DNA from: Sipunculus nudus
Taxonomy: Eukaryota > Annelida > Sipuncula > Golfingiida > Sipunculidae
NCBI GenBank assembly: GCA_026874595.1
Contig: CM049306.1
Location: 79,200,142 to 79,264,141, forward strand
Direction of reading: 5' to 3'
Length of the DNA stretch: 64,000 nucleotides
This document shows, in pieces, positions 1 to 12,926 of this stretch. How positions within the stretch are numbered: the first letter of the stretch is position 1; each line of letters opens with the position of its first letter. The notes below the pieces were generated by a model. It worked only from the letters and a program-made list of their open reading frames with translations, did not search any database and had not been told where the DNA came from. The position numbers were made by a program, and so were the translations under genes.

Positions 1-3000
1 ATACTGTTCTGTGAACCACTCTAAACTAAAGACAACATCAAAGACCCTTAATCACATGCAGATATTTTCAGACACTTGAAACAAAACACTATACTGTTCT
101 GTGAACCACTCTAAACTAAAAACAACATCAAAGACCCTTAATCAAATGCAGATATTTTCAGACACTTGAATCAAAACACTATACTGTTCTGTGAACCACT
201 CTAAACTAAAAACAACATCAATGACCCTTAATCAAATGCAGATATTTTCAGACACTTGAAACAAAACACTATACTGTTCTGTGAACCACTCTAAACTAAA
301 AACAACATCAAAGACCCTTAATCACATGCAGATATTTTTAGACACTTGAAACAAAACACTATACTGTTCTGTGAACCACTCTAAACTAAAAACAACATCA
401 AAGACCCTTAATCACATGCAGATATTTTCAGACACTTGAAACAAAACACTATACTGTTCTGTGAACCACTCTAAACTAAAAACAACATCAAAGACCCTTA
501 ATCACATGCAGATATTTTCAGACACTTGAAACAAAACACTATACTGTTCTGTGAACCACTCTAAACTAAAAACAACATCAAAGACCCTTAATCACATGCA
601 GATATTTTCAGACACTTGAAACAAAACACTATACTGTTCTGTGAACCACTCTAAACTTAGAACAACATCAAAGACCCTTAATCAAATGCAGATATTTTCA
701 GACACTTGAAACAAATCACTATACTGTTCTGTGAACCACTCTAAACTAAAAACAACATCAAAGACCCTTAATCAAATGCAGATTTTTTCAGACACTTGAA
801 ACAAAACACTATACTGTTCTGTGAACCACTCTAAACTAAAGACAACATCAAAGACCCTTAATCACATGCAGATATTTTCAGACACTTGAAACAAAACACT
901 ATACTGTTCTGTGAACCACTCTTAACTAAAAACAACATCAAAGACCCTTAATCAAATGCAGATATTTTCAGACACTTGAATCAAAACACTATACTGTTCT
1001 GTGAACCACTCTAAACTAAAAACAACATCAATGACCCTTAATCAAATGCAGATATTTTCAGACACTTGAAACAAAACACTATACTGTTCTGTGAACCACT
1101 CTAAACTAAAAACAACATCAAAGACCCTTAATCACATGCAGATATTTTTAGACACTTGAAACAAAACACTATACTGTTCTGTGAACCACTCTAAACTAAA
1201 AACAACATCAAAGACCCTTAATCACATGCAGATATTTTCAGACACTTGAAACAAAACACTATACTGTTCTGTGAACCACTCTAAACTAAAAACAACATCA
1301 AAGACCCTTAATCACATGCAGATATTTTCAGACACTTGAAACAAAACACTATACTGTTCTGTGAACCACTCTAAACTAAAAACAACATCAAAGACCCTTA
1401 ATCAAATGCAGATATTTTCAGACACTTGAATCAAAACACTATACTGTTCTGTGAACCACTCTAAACTAAAAACAACATCAATGACCCTTAATCAAATGCA
1501 GATATTTTCAGACACTTGAAACAAAACACTATACTCTTCTGTGAACCACTTTAAACTAAAAACAACATCAAAGACCCTTAATCACATGCAGATATTTTTA
1601 GACACTTGAAACAAAACACTATACTCTTCTGTGAACCACTCTAAACTAAAAACAACATCAAAGACCCTTAATCACATGCAGATATTTTCAGACACTTGAA
1701 ACAAAACACTATACTGTTCTGTGAACCACTCTAAACTAAAAACAACATCAAAGACCCTTAATCAAATGCAGATATTTTCAGACACTTGAAACAAAACACT
1801 ATACTGTTCTGTGAACCACTCTAAACTAAAAACAACATCAAAGACCCTTAATCACATGCAGATTTTTTCAGACACTTGAAACAAAACACTATACTGTTCT
1901 GTGAACCACTCTAAACTAAAAACAACATCAAAGACCCTTAATCACATGCAGATATTTTCAGACACTTGAAACAAAACACTATACTGTTTTGTGAACCACT
2001 CTAAACTAAAAACAACATCAAAGACCCTTAATCACATGCAGATATTTTCAGACACTTGAAACAAAACACTATACTGTTCTGTGAACCACTCTAAACTAAA
2101 AACAACATCAAAGACCCTTAATCACATGCAGATATTTTCAGACACTTGAAACAAAACACTATACTGTTCTGTGAACCACTCTAAACTAAAAACAACATCA
2201 AAGACCCTTAATCACATGCAGATATTTTCAGACACTTGAAACAAAACACTATACTGTTCTGTGAACCACTCTAAACTAAAAACAACATCAAAGACCCTTA
2301 ATCACATGCAGATATTTTCAGACACTTGAAACAAAACACTATACTGTTCTGTGAACCACTCTAAACTAAAAACAACATCAAAGACCCTTAATCACATGCA
2401 GATATTTTCAGACACTTGAAACAAAACACTATACTGTTCTGTGAACCACTCTAAACTAAAAACAACATCAAAGACCCTTAATCACATGCAGATATTTTCA
2501 GACACTTGAAACAAAACACTATACTGTTCTGTGAACCACTCTAAACTAAAAACAACATCAAAGACCCTTAATCACATGCAGATATTTTCAGACACTTGAA
2601 ACAAAACACTATACTGTTCTGTGAACCACTCTAAACTAAAAACAACATCAAAGACCCTTAATCACATGCAGATATTTTCAGACACTTGAAACAAAACACT
2701 ATCTGTTCTGTGAACCACTCTAAACTAAAAACAACATCAAAGACCCTTAATCACATGCAGATATTTTCAGACACTTGAAACAAAACACTATACTGTTCTG
2801 TGAACCACTCTAAACTAAAAACAACATCAAAGACCCTTAATCAAATGCAGATATTTTCAGACACTTGAAACAAAACACTATACTGTTCTGTGAACCACTC
2901 TAAACTAAAAACAACATCAAAGACCCTTAATCACATGCAGATATTTTCAGACCTTAGAAACAAAACACTATACTGTTCTGTGAACCACTCTAAACTAAAA

Positions 3001-4129
3001 ACAACATCAAAGACCCTTAATCACATGCAGATATTTTCAGACACTTGAAACAAAGCACTATACTGTTCTGTGAACCACTCTAAACTAAAAACAACATCAA
3101 AGACCCTTAATCAAATGCAGATATTTTCAAACACTTAAAAAAAAACTCTATACTGTTCTGTGAACCACTCTAAACTAAAAACAACATCAAAGACCCTTAA
3201 TCAAATGCAGATATTTTCAGACACTTGAAACAAAACACTATACTGTTCTGTGAATCACTCTAAACTAAAAACAACATCAAAGACCCTTAATCACATACAG
3301 ATATTTTCAGACACTTGAAACAAAACACTATACTGTTCTGTGAACCACTCTAAACTAAAAACAACATCAAAGACCCTTAATCACATGCAGATATTTTCAG
3401 ACCTTAGAAACAAAACACTATACTGTTCTGTGAACCACTCTAAACTAAAAACAACATCAAAGACCCTTAATCAAATGCAGATATTTTCAGACACTTGAAA
3501 CAAAACACTATACTGTTCTGTGAATCACTCTAAACTAAAAACAACATCAAAGACCCTTAATCACATGCAGATATTTTCAGACACTTGAAACAAAACACTA
3601 TACTGTTCTGTGAACCACTCTAAACTAAAAACAACATCAAAGACCCTTAATCACATGCAGATATTTTCAGACCTTAGAAACAAAACACTATACTGTTCTG
3701 TGAACCACTCTAAACTAAAAACAACATCAAAGACCCTTAATCACATGCAGATATTTTCAGACACTTGAAACAAAGCACTATACTGTTCTGTGAACCACTC
3801 TAAACTAAAAACAACATCAAAGACCCTTAATCAAATGCAGATATTTTCAAACACTTACAAAAAAACTCTATACTGTTCTGTGAACCACTCTAAACTAAAA
3901 ACAACATCAAAGACCCTTAATCAAATGCAGATATTTTCAGACACTTGAAACAAAACACTATACTGTTCTGTGAATCACTCTAAACTAAAAACAACATCAA
4001 AGACCCTTAATCACATGCAGATATTTTCAGACACTTGAAACAAAACACTATACTATTCCGTGAACCACTCTAAACTAAAAACATCAAAGACCTTTATCAC
4101 ATGCAGACATATTCAGACACTTGAAACAA
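1..4129. repeat. 90-bp satellite array, about 46 monomers
   Basis: Head-to-tail copies of a 90-bp AT-rich unit run from the window edge to about 4129, so the array probably continues to the left. The period is exact (monomers start at 1, 91, 181 and so on) except for a one-base deletion near 2702, and the last monomer is diverged and shortened. Monomer variants recur in blocks: monomers starting at 1, 91, 181 and 271 match those at 811, 901, 991 and 1081 (810-bp, 9-mer period). Between about 3050 and 4000 several marker variants recur every 720 bp (8-mer). No spacers separate the copies and no frame codes through it. A relic of the unit lies near 4244-4275. Confidence 0.97.
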
Positions 4130-5185
4130 ATTATATGATTTAAATTTTAATTTTGATTCTAAAATGCCAAAATGGATTGTAAAACTGCAATAATTACCTA
4201 GAATCAAAGAAGCAACACACAATTTTTTCTTCATGAAAAACATACATAAAACCACTCTAAACTAAAAAGGATCACAGACTTTTATAACATTTATATTATT
4301 CGTTATGAATTGTTATGAAAATTGAAGTAAAGGTATTATCATGGAAATAGTTATTTTTTTTAAGATCACAGACATGAGTAATATTAATTATCAATATCGC
4401 ATGTAATATCTCATTTATATTTCACAATATATTGCAAAAAAATAGTGGTGTAAATTTTGCTACAGTGCCGTGTAGTGCATGTAGTATATAATTGTAATAT
4501 GTTATAATGTATATAAAAGATTGGACATCTGTTTGATGTTACTTTGAATTTCAAATCCCTTATGCCATAGTCCTCCATCCTTATATACTCTATATATATT
4601 AATTAAGGTTTAAACACAGGGTTTGCATTTACCCAGGGTAAAACCTATTTTGCCCAAATGAGTGGGTTAAACCTTGGTAAAAAGTATTTTAGTCTATATT
4701 TATTAATATTTTAGTATTAGTATTTAGTATTAGTTTATCTGCCTTTATCATACATGAGGATCTGACCTAAGTTTCTTCCAGGTTGGTAAGCAGTGATTTT
4801 TTTACATACATTTTATGAATTTTGGTTGTAAGCAAAGTGGCTCTGACCACATAACCCCAGTCAAGAAACAACCATTTTCCAGTCACACTTAAATTCATGT
4901 TTGGCTATGCAGAGCACATCACTAATCAACAGGAATGTTTCAAGCAGTAAATCAAACAACTTCTCATTGCAGTTGCTTCAACAGGCCCCATTTAACTTGT
5001 GTTCAGTTCTTATAGCGCAACAACTGCTGAACCGTGTTGGAAATACTAAAGCCAAGAAACTTGTTTTCTGTCATTGGCTGCTTTGAGGACCACACGCAAT
5101 TCACTTTTAATTATGTACCAGATTCCCTAAATGTGTCAAGTTGAATATTTAGTATGAGCCAGAAAATATATTTATATATATTTTA
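4130..5185. other. AT-rich spacer without a recognisable gene
   Basis: This stretch follows the satellite and holds only a short degraded piece of the 90-bp monomer near 4244-4275. No splice-bounded coding segment, RNA gene or clear element boundary was recognised. A 61-codon open frame at 4901-5086 has no family resemblance and looks like chance. Confidence 0.6.
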
Positions 5186-6215
5186 TTTTGCGCAATAACT
5201 CAACAACAACATACTTCAGCTTTCCCAAATTCACAGGGATGATTGGAACATATGATGGCTTTAGACCATTTGAATTACAGACCTGCTTGAATTCCAGTAT
5301 GGCCTCCACAGCCCAATCACTGATTTTCTTTCATGCGATAATTCAGCAACAACATATTTCAGCTTTCCCAAATTCACAGGGTTGATTTGTACATACGAGG
5401 GTTCCAGACCTATTGAATTACACACCTGTCAGGATTCCAATATGGCCACCACAACCCAATTGCTGATTTTCTTTTGTACAATACCTCAACAACAACATAC
5501 TTCAGCTTTCCAAAATGCACAGGGATGAATGGTATATATGAGGGCTCCAGACCTATTGAATTACAGACCTCTCGTAATTCCAATATGGCCCCCACAGCCC
5601 GATCACTGATTTTCCTTTGCATGCGTTAACTCAACAACAATATACTTCATCTTTCCCAAATTTTAAGGGATGATTTGTACATATGAGAGCTCCAGACCTA
5701 TAGAATTACAGACCTGTTGGAATTCGAGTATGCCCACAGCAGCCCAAACTCTGATTTTCTTTGGTGTGTGATAACTCAACAAGACTTTACTTCAGCTTCC
5801 CCAAATTCACAGGGATGATTGGTACTTATGAGGAAACTATTCCTGATCAAATTTCAGGTCTGTCTAAATTCCAATATGGCTGCCAGAGGACAATGGGTGA
5901 TTTTCTTTTGCAACCGATATCTCAACAAGAACATGCTTGATCTTTATCATTTACACAGAGATGATTGGTACCTGATATCTTGGGGCTCTTATTATCTTTA
6001 TTGAATTGCAGACTAGTTGGAATTCTAATTTGGCCACCAGAGCACAATTGTCAATTTTCTTTCACACCTGATTTCTCAACAAGAACATACTTGATCTTTC
6101 TCAAATTCACAGAGATCATTGGTGCCTATAAGAGCTTCTGATATATTAAAATACAGACTTGCTCAAATTCAAATATGGCCAACAGAGTACAATCGTTGAT
6201 TTTCTATTGCATATA
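5186..6215. repeat. ~145-bp degenerate tandem repeat, about 7 copies
   Basis: Units beginning with a CTCAACAACAACATACTTCA-like segment recur near 5195, 5340, 5485, 5630, 5775, 5920 and 6075. Each carries a segment resembling CCCAAATTCACAGGGATGAT and another resembling GAATTACAGACCTG. Divergence rises toward the right end. Short open frames here (for example 5188-5385 and 5410-5622) are shadows of the repeat on both strands, not genes. Confidence 0.85.
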
Positions 6216-7207
6216 TTTTTTTCAGACATATCTTCTTTAATATTATTAGAACCAGTAGGATTTTTCCCATTGTGCATATGGATAAAAACCTGTCTCTGTT
6301 TGACATATTTTTTAACTTCAACCTAAACTTTTTACCCTATGTAAACTAGTCCAGCACTACCAAAGTCCATGTGTGTCTGTTTACCAAAATTTACAATGTG
6401 GCAAAAGATCCGATTGTGAGACGCAACATGCATGATTATGCTGACATCTGTGATCATGCCCAGTCCACTATTTTTAATACTAGTTTACAGGAGTAAGCAT
6501 TTGATTTCAAGGCAATATTTTGGCAGGTACAGATTTATTTGAATGGGAAGAAGCTAGTTTTCATGTTAATTCAACATGCCTTATAGGTGATTGGGCCCCT
6601 TTAAACTGATAGCACACTGGCCCAGCACCCTGCATAGTTATCCTCGCAAGCCAGTGAAGTATATAAGCAAAATGTACCAGTAACAATTTTGGCCTGGGGC
6701 AGTCTTGATTGATGAATTTCAGATCTACATTACAACTCTACCGGTATTGATTTCTTTTACTGGTACATATCATAAGTGTATCTGTAAGACAGAGAGGCCA
6801 ATAATTTTCAATATGGCAGATTTACATATTTTGTTACCATTATGTTTATAATAAAGGTTAATATAATAGGGTACATCACTACATGTAATGCCAACTTTTT
6901 TTAAAGAGTGTTTCCTTGAAGTATGTTGGCACATTGGAACGTGAAATGTCTGTTCTAAATGCTAAAAACATGTTGAAAATGATTTGAAGGACAACATACT
7001 AGATAGTGTATATATATATACATGGTGATTTGCAGATGCATGAAAACACAGCCTCAGTAGTTGAAGTATGCATAGTGACTCTGTACAGTTATCTAATCCA
7101 TGCTCTTACAAAGGTATATGCTTGTTTTCATGGGAACTCTGACCTTGCAATCATGAAAATCTACTAAATGTACTTTCTTCATTGTTATGACCCAATAATT
7201 GGGATGA
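6216..7207. other. Non-coding spacer upstream of the amidase gene
   Basis: I see no gene, RNA or clear repeat boundary here, apart from a short TA run near 7009-7022. A promoter or untranslated first exon of the downstream amidase gene may lie here or just right of it, but no motif strong enough to annotate was found. Confidence 0.5.
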
Positions 7208-7210
7208 TTA

Positions 7211-7548
7211 GGCCAAAAAAAATTAAAGGTATGGTTCTCAGGCACCGCCCGCATCAATTTTAAACCCCCGCATCAAAAATTTTTATTTTGATTTTCAATA
7301 AAAACTTTCCAATTTTGAGCTGCTGCCGCTCCGACATTTCTTTCAAGAAGATAAAACCATACAATTTCCTTTGTTTTGTAGTGCTTTTACTTATTTAGCA
7401 AAATAAAACTGTTATTTTCATGCTTTTCCCCTTATCATTTGACATTTTTATAGAAACATACCAAAAATTTTAAAATAAAAAAAGTGCCCGCCCGCATTGA
7501 TTTCTGAAAAAAAGTGCCTGAGAACCATACCCTTTTTTTATTTTGGCC
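7211..7548 (-). mobile_element. PIF/Harbinger-like MITE, copy 1
   Basis: A 338-bp non-coding element has terminal inverted repeats starting GGCCAAAA and containing GGTATGGTTCTCAGGCAC. It is flanked by a perfect 3-bp duplication TTA (7208-7210 and 7549-7551). A 3-bp TTA/TAA duplication with a GG-initial terminus is typical of PIF/Harbinger elements; the superfamily is inferred because no transposase is present. It lies 456 bp upstream of the first coding amidase exon segment, inverted relative to copy 2. Confidence 0.85.
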
Positions 7549-8004
7549 TTATATACCCAGGACCTGCAAGTGCAGCCTGGGTGACATCAGGACCGGTATA
7601 AAATAAATGACAGGAAGTGCTTATGTCACGTAGTCCCAAACTGAAATTAACTCTGCTTAATTTAAGAATTAGACAAGTCAGCTAATGAAATGGAGATGTT
7701 TACCTCCACACACAAAAATTTTGAAAAACTGACATATAAATGAATTGTCTTCACACTTGTTGTATATACAACATACATAGAGATTGGTGAGAAGAAAAAA
7801 CACTTATTAAATGAGGCCATGATTGTCAGTATGTCAGAGTGAGTCATGACCTTGAATGGTCCATTTTGGTTGAATAATCATCCAGAACACTAGATAGCCA
7901 CTCCCAGCATAATCATTTTTCACAGCAAATAATTTTGCAATTAGAATGCTTTATTCGCTTTTAATTCCTGATTATTTATGAATTACTTTTTTTTCTTTTC
8001 ACAG

Positions 8005-8066
8005 ATTTATAAATTCCTCCCTAGCAGAGTTCACTTCACTAGCTGCAATCATGAGTGCTGCTAAAT
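8005..8066 (+). CDS. Amidase exon 1 (start codon at 8051)
   Basis: ATG at 8051, with A at -3, encodes MSAAK plus one base and is followed by donor GTAAGT at 8067. A pyrimidine tract ending in CACAG at 8000-8004 looks like a splice acceptor. The segment 8005-8050 may therefore be untranslated sequence spliced to an upstream exon, or even in-frame coding sequence, since no stop occurs between 8006 and 8051. The bacterial relatives have a short, variable N-terminus, so homology does not fix the start. Confidence 0.7.
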
Positions 8067-11000
8067 GTAAGTATCATATGAGTGAGGTGACAACAAGCAC
8101 AAGGTAATTAAAGTTTTTGCAAATTAAATTATTACCCAGTTCAAACAACTTGAGTCAACTTTTAATATGTCTGTCCTTTAAAAATTGGAGGCTTTTAATA
8201 CATATGTACATATATAAGGCCAAAATAAAAAAAAGGTATGGTTCTCAGGCACTTTTTTTCAGAAATCAATGCGGGCGGGCAGTTTTTTTATTTTTATTTT
8301 TTTTGTGTATGTTTCGATAAAAATGTCAAATGATAAGGGAAAAAACATGATAATAACAGATTTATTTTGCTAAACAAGCTAAAGTACTACATAACAAAGG
8401 AAATTATATGATTTTATCTACTTGAAAGAAATATCCGAGCGGCTGCAGCTCAAAATCGGTAAGTTTCTGTTGAAAATCGAAATAAAAATTTTTGATGCGG
8501 GGGGTTAAAATTGATGCGGGCGGTGCCTGAAAACCATACCTTTAATTTTTTTTGGCCTAAATGGCAAATTTTTAAAAAAATACAAATTTAAGTTTTAAAT
8601 TATATCTCTTAATGTAACAAGTCCATATCCTAGAGGAAATAAATGTTTGCACAGTATACTCTTTGACCATGATTTTTTTCTGTTGTAGCTCTTTTCAAAT
8701 CCCCTGCTGTCAGGACCCCTACCTTGAAGGAGCTGGGAGACATTGCAAAAAGACTGGGATATGAAATCAGTGACAGTGACTTGGCTCAGTATCATGGTGG
8801 GCTTTTTAGTCAAATTTGACAACAATTTGAAACTATTTTGTGATATCATGCACAGTTTGTTGCTAAAATAATCTACCAATACATCAGCCTACACTTTTAA
8901 AAAAAGATATAAATATATCAAGTGCAATCATATGGATACTTTTGTATTGTGACTGAGGTTTGTGTAGTTTTATATTACAAGCAGGGGCTTCATTTCCTTT
9001 TGTTAACAAGAATATGCAAAAATATATATATTTTTTTAATCATTTGAGATAATCAAATATAATATGAACCCATTATTAAACATATATTTTAGGCATATTT
9101 CTCAGTGCATGTATACATGTATATACAAAGTAAAAAATGATATATTTGGTTATTCTTTGATATGGTGGCCTATTCCAGTGTTGCAAAGAATTCATGTTGG
9201 ACTTGCATATTGTGGATCATAATGTTACAACCACTGATGTTTTATATTTTAAGAATTTATGGGTAAGGCAATGGCCAACTACAACAAGTTATCCAAATAC
9301 CCAGAACCACTGCCTGAGGTCAAGTACCCCCGCATGCCAGGAAAAAAGTTACCACAAAGTGAAAACCCAAACAATGCTTGGTAGGTCAGTTGTACTTAAA
9401 AGTACGCATCTTCAACCCTTAAACAACAGTGTCATTGTCCTGAATAATTGAAGTACACTCAGAAAGAATATACATACATGTGCTAAAGATGATTCATTTA
9501 TGACAAGGAAACCATACATAAGGATAATATTTTTAAAATCATTCAAGTCATCCGTGGCTCTACACTAGGGCTGAAACAAGTACAAAATTTTGGACTCGAG
9601 TACTTGATAGGCATTACCCAACTCAGACATGAGTACTTGTTACCATGGTAATGCTGTAACATCTGTTTACCAATGCAAAATATGCCTAAATTTGAATTTG
9701 TGACAGATTAACTTTATCCCAATGAAATAATAGATATAAATACTAAAATTAAACAGAGTGGAAAAATCCATTCAAAAGCATATAACTCATAAATGTAAGA
9801 CCCTTTGAAATAATCTGTACAGTATGATTATTTTGTATAACTTTAACTCATTAACACTTACTGCCTACAGACTGCCTGTAAATTTGCAGTAATATTCAGA
9901 TATGCATGTACATACAAAAGTACTCAAGTCCAAATTTTGGACTTGAGTACTTTGTAAGTATTACCCAGACTCAAGTACTCCTTTTCAAATCTACTTTACA
10001 CCCACTGAGCCACCTCTTTAGAAATTTTGTTTATGTCAGTTATTAGTGTCCCAGCCAACATGCCATGTTATGATCTTTAGTCTTTTTTTAATATCCTTCA
10101 GGTTTGTGAAGACAGACATTTCTGGGGCAGAAAGTGGGAAGCTCAAGGGCAAAACCATTGCTATCAAGGACAACATGGCGGTGGCAGGGGTCCAGTGGGC
10201 TGTTGGAAGTAAACTGTTAGACGGCTACATACCTGAATATGATGCCACTGTTGTGACAAGAGTGTTGGATGAAGGTGAGAGTAAAAAGTTTACAGACCAT
10301 GACCCTAAAACACTATAAATGGCATTTTTAGCTCAGCTGACTATAAGTCATCTTAGCTATAGTCGTGGTCCATTGTCCGTAGTCCGTCCGTCTTGCCGTC
10401 CATCCGTCTGTCTGTCCGTCTGGATGTCCGTCCGTAAGACTGGCTCGTTTCGACACCGTTCGACTTACGAATCTGAAATTCGGCATACAGTTAGATGTCC
10501 CCAAAATCTCCTACCATGCCAAAAATTGGGTCAATATGACTTTGTTCCTTCGAGATATTAAGGAAAAACCTCAATTTTTTATTAGAAATCTATTTTCACA
10601 CTTCAGGACTGCCTAATATCAAAACCACTCATCTGGTTTTCTTCATTTTTACCATAAATATTCCTCTATATGGTTCCTATGTACATGCCAGAAATTAAGT
10701 GAAAAATATGAGGAAAGATATTTTGTCACTTAAGACCAAAAGTGTTAAAGGTAGGAATTTTTTTTTCAGTAATACTACTTTAAATAATCAAAATTGAATT
10801 GTATACCAAAAATTAGATCAAAATCTGTTAAATTTTTTTAAATATTGGCAAAAATATAAAATTGGTACCTTAAATTTTGCCCAAGTTTGACCATGGCACC
10901 TTTTTTTTTCCTGTAACTGCTGTGGATTTAATTTTCAAAGCATGTTTTTGTTACCATTTCAACTATTAAAACAAAAAATTTGAAACCAGTTGATCAAAAA

Positions 11001-12885
11001 CTGTAGATTTTATTCAAGTTTTAAAGCCCCATGTCATATATTGTTTACACCAAGCTAGTGTTATGCAGTTTACTAGAGCTCATCTCCCCAGCTTCAGCTC
11101 TAAGTTCCTTAAATTTTGCATACAGTTAGATGTCCCCCAAATCCTCTACCATACTAAAAGTTTGGTCACTAGGACTGCATTCCTTCGAGATATTAAGAAA
11201 AAACTTCATTTTTCGATTAAAACCCCATTGTTACACTTAAAGATTGCCTAATATCAAAACCACTGATCTGACTTTGATAATATATAATATACATTTTTTT
11301 CTATACATTCGCTATGCATATGCCAGAAATGATGTCAGTATCGTGTAATTGTTTTAAGTTCTAGGCCCAACCATAATGCAATTTGTAAAAAATCAAGAAA
11401 TATATTTACTCTCTTAACATGAAAATTGCTGAAGGTAGACATTTTTTGCCCGGGATATAACATTATTTAATCAAGATTCAATTGTATTCCCAAAATTAGT
11501 TCTGAATTTTTCAAATATTTTAAGTTATTAGCATTAATATAAAATCAGTACCTTAAATTTTGCCCAACTTTGGCCATGGCATATTTTTTCCCTGTAAGCA
11601 CTGTTGATTTAATTTTCATATCTTGCACTGGTAAGGATTTAAGCTTCTAAATTCTGAAGTTATAAAAGGAATTGGTCAAAAACTAGCTTTTATGAAAGTT
11701 TTTATGAGACCATATCACACCTTGGCTGTACTGAAGCCCCTCTTTTATGTCCCCACATTGACCTTTCAGGCAAATTATGCATGCTTGAAGCGAGGCACTC
11801 TGCAGCCAGCCAGCTCTAGGGTGGCTTCAACTAGATCTAACTGTCCAACCCCCTCCACTAGTATTTGTTTAGGCCATAAACATAACAATAAACTTTTTTT
11901 TAATATTTGGTTTATGATAAGAACTTAAAAAAATAAATGGAAAAGGAATTTATAGTTAATGAGTTACAGGGGATTACCTTGCAATTACTGATCATTTATG
12001 GATCTTCCATGGATGGCCAAAATTGTATTTCAAATAACACCATGCAGTCATCATTGGGTATTTTTAATTTCAACCATAAAAATGAAAAATAAATAATTAA
12101 AATAAATTGTTGTTTACTATTAGGGATTATATGAAGCAAGATAATGATAGACAAGGATGCAGTTGATTATATTAAATTAATCTAAATTTCCAGGTCTTTT
12201 CCAGGTCTTTAACTTGTTGGTTTATATTTATTACAAAATTAAAATAATAAATAAATATGTCAAAAATTTAAAATATTACTCAGACAAGTGTTCATTAAAG
12301 ATTTTAATTTGTTTGACTTATACCTCATGGTTGTATCAGTTGTTACATGAGACTGGCTAAATAATCAAAATTTATATTGCTGGTCCTTTATTTCAGTTCA
12401 TAAAATTAAACATTCCCAACTTTAGTTTGCTCCTGGTATGATATATTGGGTGTTTTGATCCTTGGATTTATTTTAACACATGTATTAGTTTTATAGCTGA
12501 GAATACTTTTCTTTTTTTCCTGATACCATTTAAAAAAATATAAATATTCAAATTTTTTCCTGTTAGTGCTGTGGGTATAATTTTCACAGCATGTACACAT
12601 TAACATTTCATCTGTTAAAATCTGAAATTTGAAACCAATTGATCAAAAACTGTAGATTTTATTCAAGTTTCCAGGTACCATGTCTTCATTGTTTGCATCA
12701 GATCAGTATAAATGCAGTGTACTGGGCAGTTACATAACACCTTCAGGTCTGACCTACTGCCACTGTGATTGTCTGGGTCAGGCAGTAATTACCAGAGAGC
12801 CTCTCTTTCTCTCTCTCTCTGGCAGTCTAGGTCTCTTTCTCTCTCTTTCTCTCCTCTGCTTTTTCTCTTTCTTTCTCCATCTTTC

Positions 12886-12926
<41 letters not shown>

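Noticed and set aside
1-4129. CRISPR-like array
   Set aside because: The 90-bp units are contiguous with no unique spacers, and the context is eukaryotic.
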